Positions 13,101-14,834 of a stretch of 14,834 nucleotides of DNA are shown here, piece after piece. How positions within the stretch are numbered: the first letter of the stretch is position 1; every line of letters begins with the position of its first letter. The stretch comes from CAZJPS01 sp964548055 (GTDB lineage: Bacteria; Patescibacteriota; Gracilibacteria; Peribacterales; Peribacteraceae): assembly GCA_964548055.1 (NCBI GenBank), contig CAZJPS010000026.1, forward strand, positions 1-14,834, written 5' to 3'. A program made the position numbers and the translations under genes. Under the pieces are notes generated by a model. That model was given only the letters and a program-made list of their open reading frames with translations, did no database searches and was not told the origin of the DNA.

Positions 13101-14380
13101 TGAATGGTACCTGCAGTTCTTCTTGCGATATCATCGCTACAACCACGGATTCTCAAGCTTACAAGCTTGTGAGCCAGGGTAACTTGTACGTTTCCAAGGA
13201 CACGACTCCTCTCCGCAGCCGTCAGCTGCTTGGTGGGGCTCTTGGAGACTCCGTTCTCCGCTTGAACGTTCGCGGTGAATTCGAAGATATTGATGTGACC
13301 GACCTCCAGATCACCTCTTCCGGAAGCACAGCAAGCGCTGTTGACCGTCTAGAGTTGTACAAGGAAGGCGCAACATCTCCATTCGCTTCCGCTACAATCG
13401 GCGGATGTGGATCGGATGACGTACTGACACGCACGAACGACACAACTGTTGCAACATTCTGTGCCAAAATGCAGGCTCGCCAGCTCGTTGTTCCAAAGGG
13501 AACAGACGTGAAGGTGCTTGTGAAGCCAAGAATGAAGACAGACGTTGATGGTGCATTCTCGAACCAGACAGTTCAGCTCTTCATCAGCAAGCAGGCTGTT
13601 TCGAACAACGCCACAGGTTCCGGCGCAGTACGCGCACGTGGTGATCAGTCGAGCAACAACCTGACTGCAAACGGTGGAGACACAAGCGCTACAGGTGAGG
13701 TCTTCATTGGTCTCACATCTGCAGCCGCTTCGAACACCGATATCGTTGGCAGCTACAACTCAAGCGTTCTCTCGAAGATCTTGACGATTGCTAACGCCAA
13801 CCCAGATGCCAATGGTACAAACGTACCAACAGGCGTTGCTGACATCGGTCAGTTCAAAATCTCTGCTGCACCGAACAGCAACTCGAAGAATGGTCTCAAT
13901 AAGGCTGTTCTCTCCGGTGTAGTGTTCAACGTCAACGCAACGAACGTTGCGATCGACACGACCACATTCAAGTTCTTCAACAAGGCTAACTCCACAGTAA
14001 CTGCTACATGTACGCCAAAGACGACAAGTAGCGTGACAATCTCAGGTTCCGCTTCCGGTTCCTTCGTTGTCTTCTGTGGAAGTCTTACCTCTTCCAGCGT
14101 GAACACTTCGATCGACCAGGGTACGGACCAGACGTTCGTAATCCAGGCAAACGTCACCAACGCTAAGGTGTCGTCCACATCGACTTCCACGCTCCAGGTA
14201 TCCTTGCAGAACTTTGATAACGTGAGCCGCACGGCATTCGGCCCAGGCTCCACACAGAGTCACTTGATCTGGATCGATCAGGATTCCGACTCTCTCGGTT
14301 CTGGCACAACGACAACAGCAGCCTTCACATGGGTTGAGTACCCAGAGACGACTGTTAAGTCTACGAGCTACCAGAGCTAA
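10136..14380 (+). CDS. S-layer protein with three N-terminal SLH motifs (1414 residues)
   Basis: This is probably the main surface-layer subunit. A signal peptide spans residues 1-28 (MKKVLAGLSIAAMSLTNVS core, cleavage near AFA/AY). Three SLH repeats follow, about 29-80, 88-148 and 155-208, each with W/Y pairs and an NRAE motif in the place of the usual TRAE: LANRAEFVKLL, NINRAEAAALI and NMNRAEMVVML. SLH domains bind pyruvylated cell-wall polymers. The rest is beta-rich, Thr/Ser/Gly/Asn-rich modules, with one conserved edge strand recurring near residues 414, 563, 744, 936, 1117 and 1326 (for example FVVPKEKTVVFEV and LVVPKGTDVKVLV). Calcium-type loops are DSDSDGKVD (904-912) and DQDSD (1381-1385). 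There are 14 Cys in local pairs. The codon choice (mostly AAC, AAG, CTC, CGC/CGT) differs from the AT-richer neighbours and suggests very high expression. The gene is monocistronic, with a long leader and a strong terminator. An ATG at 10151 would give a shorter signal peptide. Confidence 0.88.
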   Translation: MDISRMKKVLAGLSIAAMSLTNVSVAFAAYSDVPAGVWYKDAVDAFTADGILDSTQARFRGSDLANRAEFVKLLVELNGGLLSTPPAVASFDDAKASAWYYAYMEEAGKEGWVKGDGNCYGSHPCYARPAANINRAEAAALIVRAFALEGTGDAPQFVDNPTGQWYTSAIQTAADYCVLQGDDSTGRVRPSDNMNRAEMVVMLHRVDMGMTYGVDCSSNAPSEEAGLSSVMARSARMVDVEFTVNVDKASAEMASNYKVSGATPAVTVTSAKMVGNDAVELTLSGDLQAGDDYTLTVSKVESSDGKMISDSMGFKGYSTLPTSDGTLNLSVASSNPVGDTVPQGAVGVTMLSVDVTASCDDSVMLEDMTVLHEGFGASTDIDGVYAAVDGARVSRKRTVDSKDQTADIHFTTPLSVPACKTVTVDLVADFTSTATTAAEHNLALELPSDLQTNAKQVTGNFPMRGSSFKVAAVRSGKVTIEYRTVTPSQVEVGDKNVVLGRFEVQTDSVEDQTLYSVTMEQNGSANDGAITNLKVRRTDGTVLTNTVATTNGGFATFVFDPPFTVLEGDRITLEVVGDVNGGAGDDVQMHFEEASDVFAVGSLYGYGVNGQLYGSRVSLSTASTATTVTIDAGEFTVEIDGPPQQTYTSDQNDAVLANIKFTTKDEAISVRKMFVAIQANTSTGGTLASANITADTVAEVLENVTLRNKTTGRTISAVRLTGSTDAGNGASTTGTFQVYRFDDFTVSKSETWELRVDMIDNGAGNSPKNGDVFKVHICGEPTQVSTGNNATGCSFGGYLSSTTSAQAKSYQMEVEGLSTGDNVHDVRPGGTISGNAQRIATANLTVAVKGIGTVDTAVRNSKNINLLRFEARAGEAKDILLTKATFAAQSGSLANGQNYTLWVDSDSDGKVDTNLQAGVTSQNSKISFNQLQGGGFVVPKEKTVVFEVHSDVASSLTNNWLMLRFSTGDSDFIEAEEADRGSGLSGIKLNGTCSSSCDIIATTTDSQAYKLVSQGNLYVSKDTTPLRSRQLLGGALGDSVLRLNVRGEFEDIDVTDLQITSSGSTASAVDRLELYKEGATSPFASATIGGCGSDDVLTRTNDTTVATFCAKMQARQLVVPKGTDVKVLVKPRMKTDVDGAFSNQTVQLFISKQAVSNNATGSGAVRARGDQSSNNLTANGGDTSATGEVFIGLTSAAASNTDIVGSYNSSVLSKILTIANANPDANGTNVPTGVADIGQFKISAAPNSNSKNGLNKAVLSGVVFNVNATNVAIDTTTFKFFNKANSTVTATCTPKTTSSVTISGSASGSFVVFCGSLTSSSVNTSIDQGTDQTFVIQANVTNAKVSSTSTSTLQVSLQNFDNVSRTAFGPGSTQSHLIWIDQDSDSLGSGTTTTAAFTWVEYPETTVKSTSYQS

Positions 14381-14417
14381 GCGTGACTACTACGTAATGT
14401 AGGGCTGCATAAGCCTC

Positions 14418-14449
14418 AAAAACCCCCAGGTATCCCCTGGGGGTTTTTT
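14418..14449 (+). terminator. Intrinsic terminator of the S-layer gene
   Basis: CCCCCAGG (14423-14430) and CCTGGGGG (14436-14443) form a perfect 8-base GC stem with loop TATCC, flanked by five A and TTTTTT (14444-14449). It lies 38 bases after the stop and is symmetric enough to work from both sides. Confidence 0.95.
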
Positions 14450-14545
14450 GATACAGGCTTCGCGGTGTGATCGTATTGTTGTTTCTGTTATGTTTCTGTT
14501 TTAGAAATGGCGATACCGCTACGCCGCTATCAAATGTCAGATAGT
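14450..14545 (+). other. Short non-coding segment between two terminators
   Basis: It contains a direct repeat GTTTCTGTT (14481-14489 and 14492-14500), a GGCG/CGCC stem near 14509-14525, and CTATC/GATAG (14527-14544). No frame of useful length is seen. Because a second terminator follows at once, it could be a small RNA gene or a read-through trap behind the highly expressed S-layer gene. No convincing promoter is visible. Confidence 0.3.
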
Positions 14546-14579
14546 AAAAAGCCGCTTCCTGTACGGATGCGGCTTTTTT
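14546..14579. terminator. Second, bidirectional intrinsic terminator
   Basis: AAAAAGCCGC (14546-14555) and GCGGC plus TTTTTT (14569-14579) form the stem, continued after a T/T mismatch by TCC/GGA around TGTAC. The A-run on the left gives a U-run on the minus strand, so it can also end the minus-strand gene that stops at 14714. Confidence 0.9.
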
Positions 14580-14587
14580 GTTGATAC

Positions 14588-14698
14588 AAGTTTCAAATTT
14601 TAAGTTTCAACTCACAAGAAAACATAAGGAAAAGAATTTTTTATTAAAATTTGAAATTGAAATTTTCTTGAAACTTGAAAGTTTGAAAATTGAAACTT
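14588..14698. repeat. AT-rich nested inverted repeat built from AAGTTTCAA words
   Basis: AAGTTTCAA at 14588-14596 and 14602-14610 pairs with TTGAAACTT at 14690-14698 and 14668-14676, giving two nested perfect 9-base stems. Between them AAAATTT and AAATTTT (near 14646-14665) form another inverted pair, and the TTGAAA word recurs throughout. No gene is present. The element lies between the terminator and the stop codon of the last gene. Confidence 0.8.
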
Positions 14699-14713
14699 CT
14701 CCTCCAGGCATTC

Positions 14714-14834
14714 TTATCCCACAATCCTCCGCTTCATTTCCAAAGCCTTTTTCATAAGTGGTTTTAAGATGACTTCTTGTTCAGGAGGATATGTCACATA
14801 TGGTCCTCCGAATTTCGCTTTAAAATCCGTCACT
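14714..14834 (-). CDS. C-terminus of an unidentified protein (39 residues visible)
   Basis: On the minus strand one frame is open from the right edge to a TAA at 14716-14714. The visible end reads DFKAKFGGPYVTYPPEQE and then a Lys/Met-rich helix ending MKRRIVG. It has the look of a real C-terminus, with a charged amphipathic helix, and the other two frames are interrupted by stops. The gene starts beyond the window. The fragment is too short to assign a family. The AT-rich inverted repeat and the bidirectional terminator lie just downstream of it. Confidence 0.6.
   Translation of the reverse strand, partial: VTDFKAKFGGPYVTYPPEQEVILKPLMKKALEMKRRIVG

Overview
The window is bacterial and reads TGA, TAG and TAA as stops: cysS ends at a TGA exactly where the family's C-terminus is expected, which argues against the UGA=Gly code of Absconditabacteria and Gracilibacteria. 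The gene set (GatC/GatA, RnpA overlapping YidC, an FbaB-type class I aldolase, CysRS, a large exported protein with SLH motifs), the unrecognised helical proteins and the almost complete absence of Shine-Dalgarno sites suggest a Candidate Phyla Radiation (Patescibacteria) genome, perhaps Peregrinibacteria-like. That placement is inferred from style and no marker gene here settles it. A run of 100 N (7232-7331) shows that this is a draft scaffold.

Layout. Positions 1-3252 are on the minus strand: gatC, gatA, a 101-residue hypothetical protein and the start of a Gln-rich helical protein that runs off the left edge. Positions 3411-5151 (plus) hold rnpA and yidC, overlapping by 14 bases. Positions 5327-7020 (minus) hold an unrecognised 181-residue protein upstream of a class I fructose-bisphosphate aldolase gene. 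From 7070 the plus strand carries a good sigma70-like promoter, a GGA-rich foldable leader, the assembly gap, the C-terminal 63 codons of csrA, a strong terminator, and cysS. A non-coding stretch of about 1 kb (9132-10135) leads to a 1414-residue S-layer-type protein (10136-14380), followed by two strong terminators. The last 121 bases hold the C-terminus of another minus-strand gene.

Roles. GatC and GatA are two subunits of the tRNA-dependent amidotransferase (GatB is not in the window); CysRS adds a second aminoacyl-tRNA function. RnpA (tRNA 5' processing) and YidC (membrane insertion) are a classic pair. FbaB serves glycolysis or gluconeogenesis. CsrA is a post-transcriptional regulator. 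The SLH protein is probably the main surface-layer subunit, bound to a cell-wall polymer and stabilised by disulfides and calcium.

The most unusual features lie between the genes. Most spacers longer than about 40 bases carry their own private family of short degenerate repeats (8-9 bases in the clearest cases), often with an inverted copy that can form a hairpin, and a similar palindromic block lies in-frame inside rnpA. Almost all start codons follow a pyrimidine-rich tract instead of a Shine-Dalgarno sequence, whereas two perfect AAGGAGG motifs sit in a duplicated element in the S-layer leader. The csrA leader shows GGA triplets in hairpin loops, as CsrA targets do.
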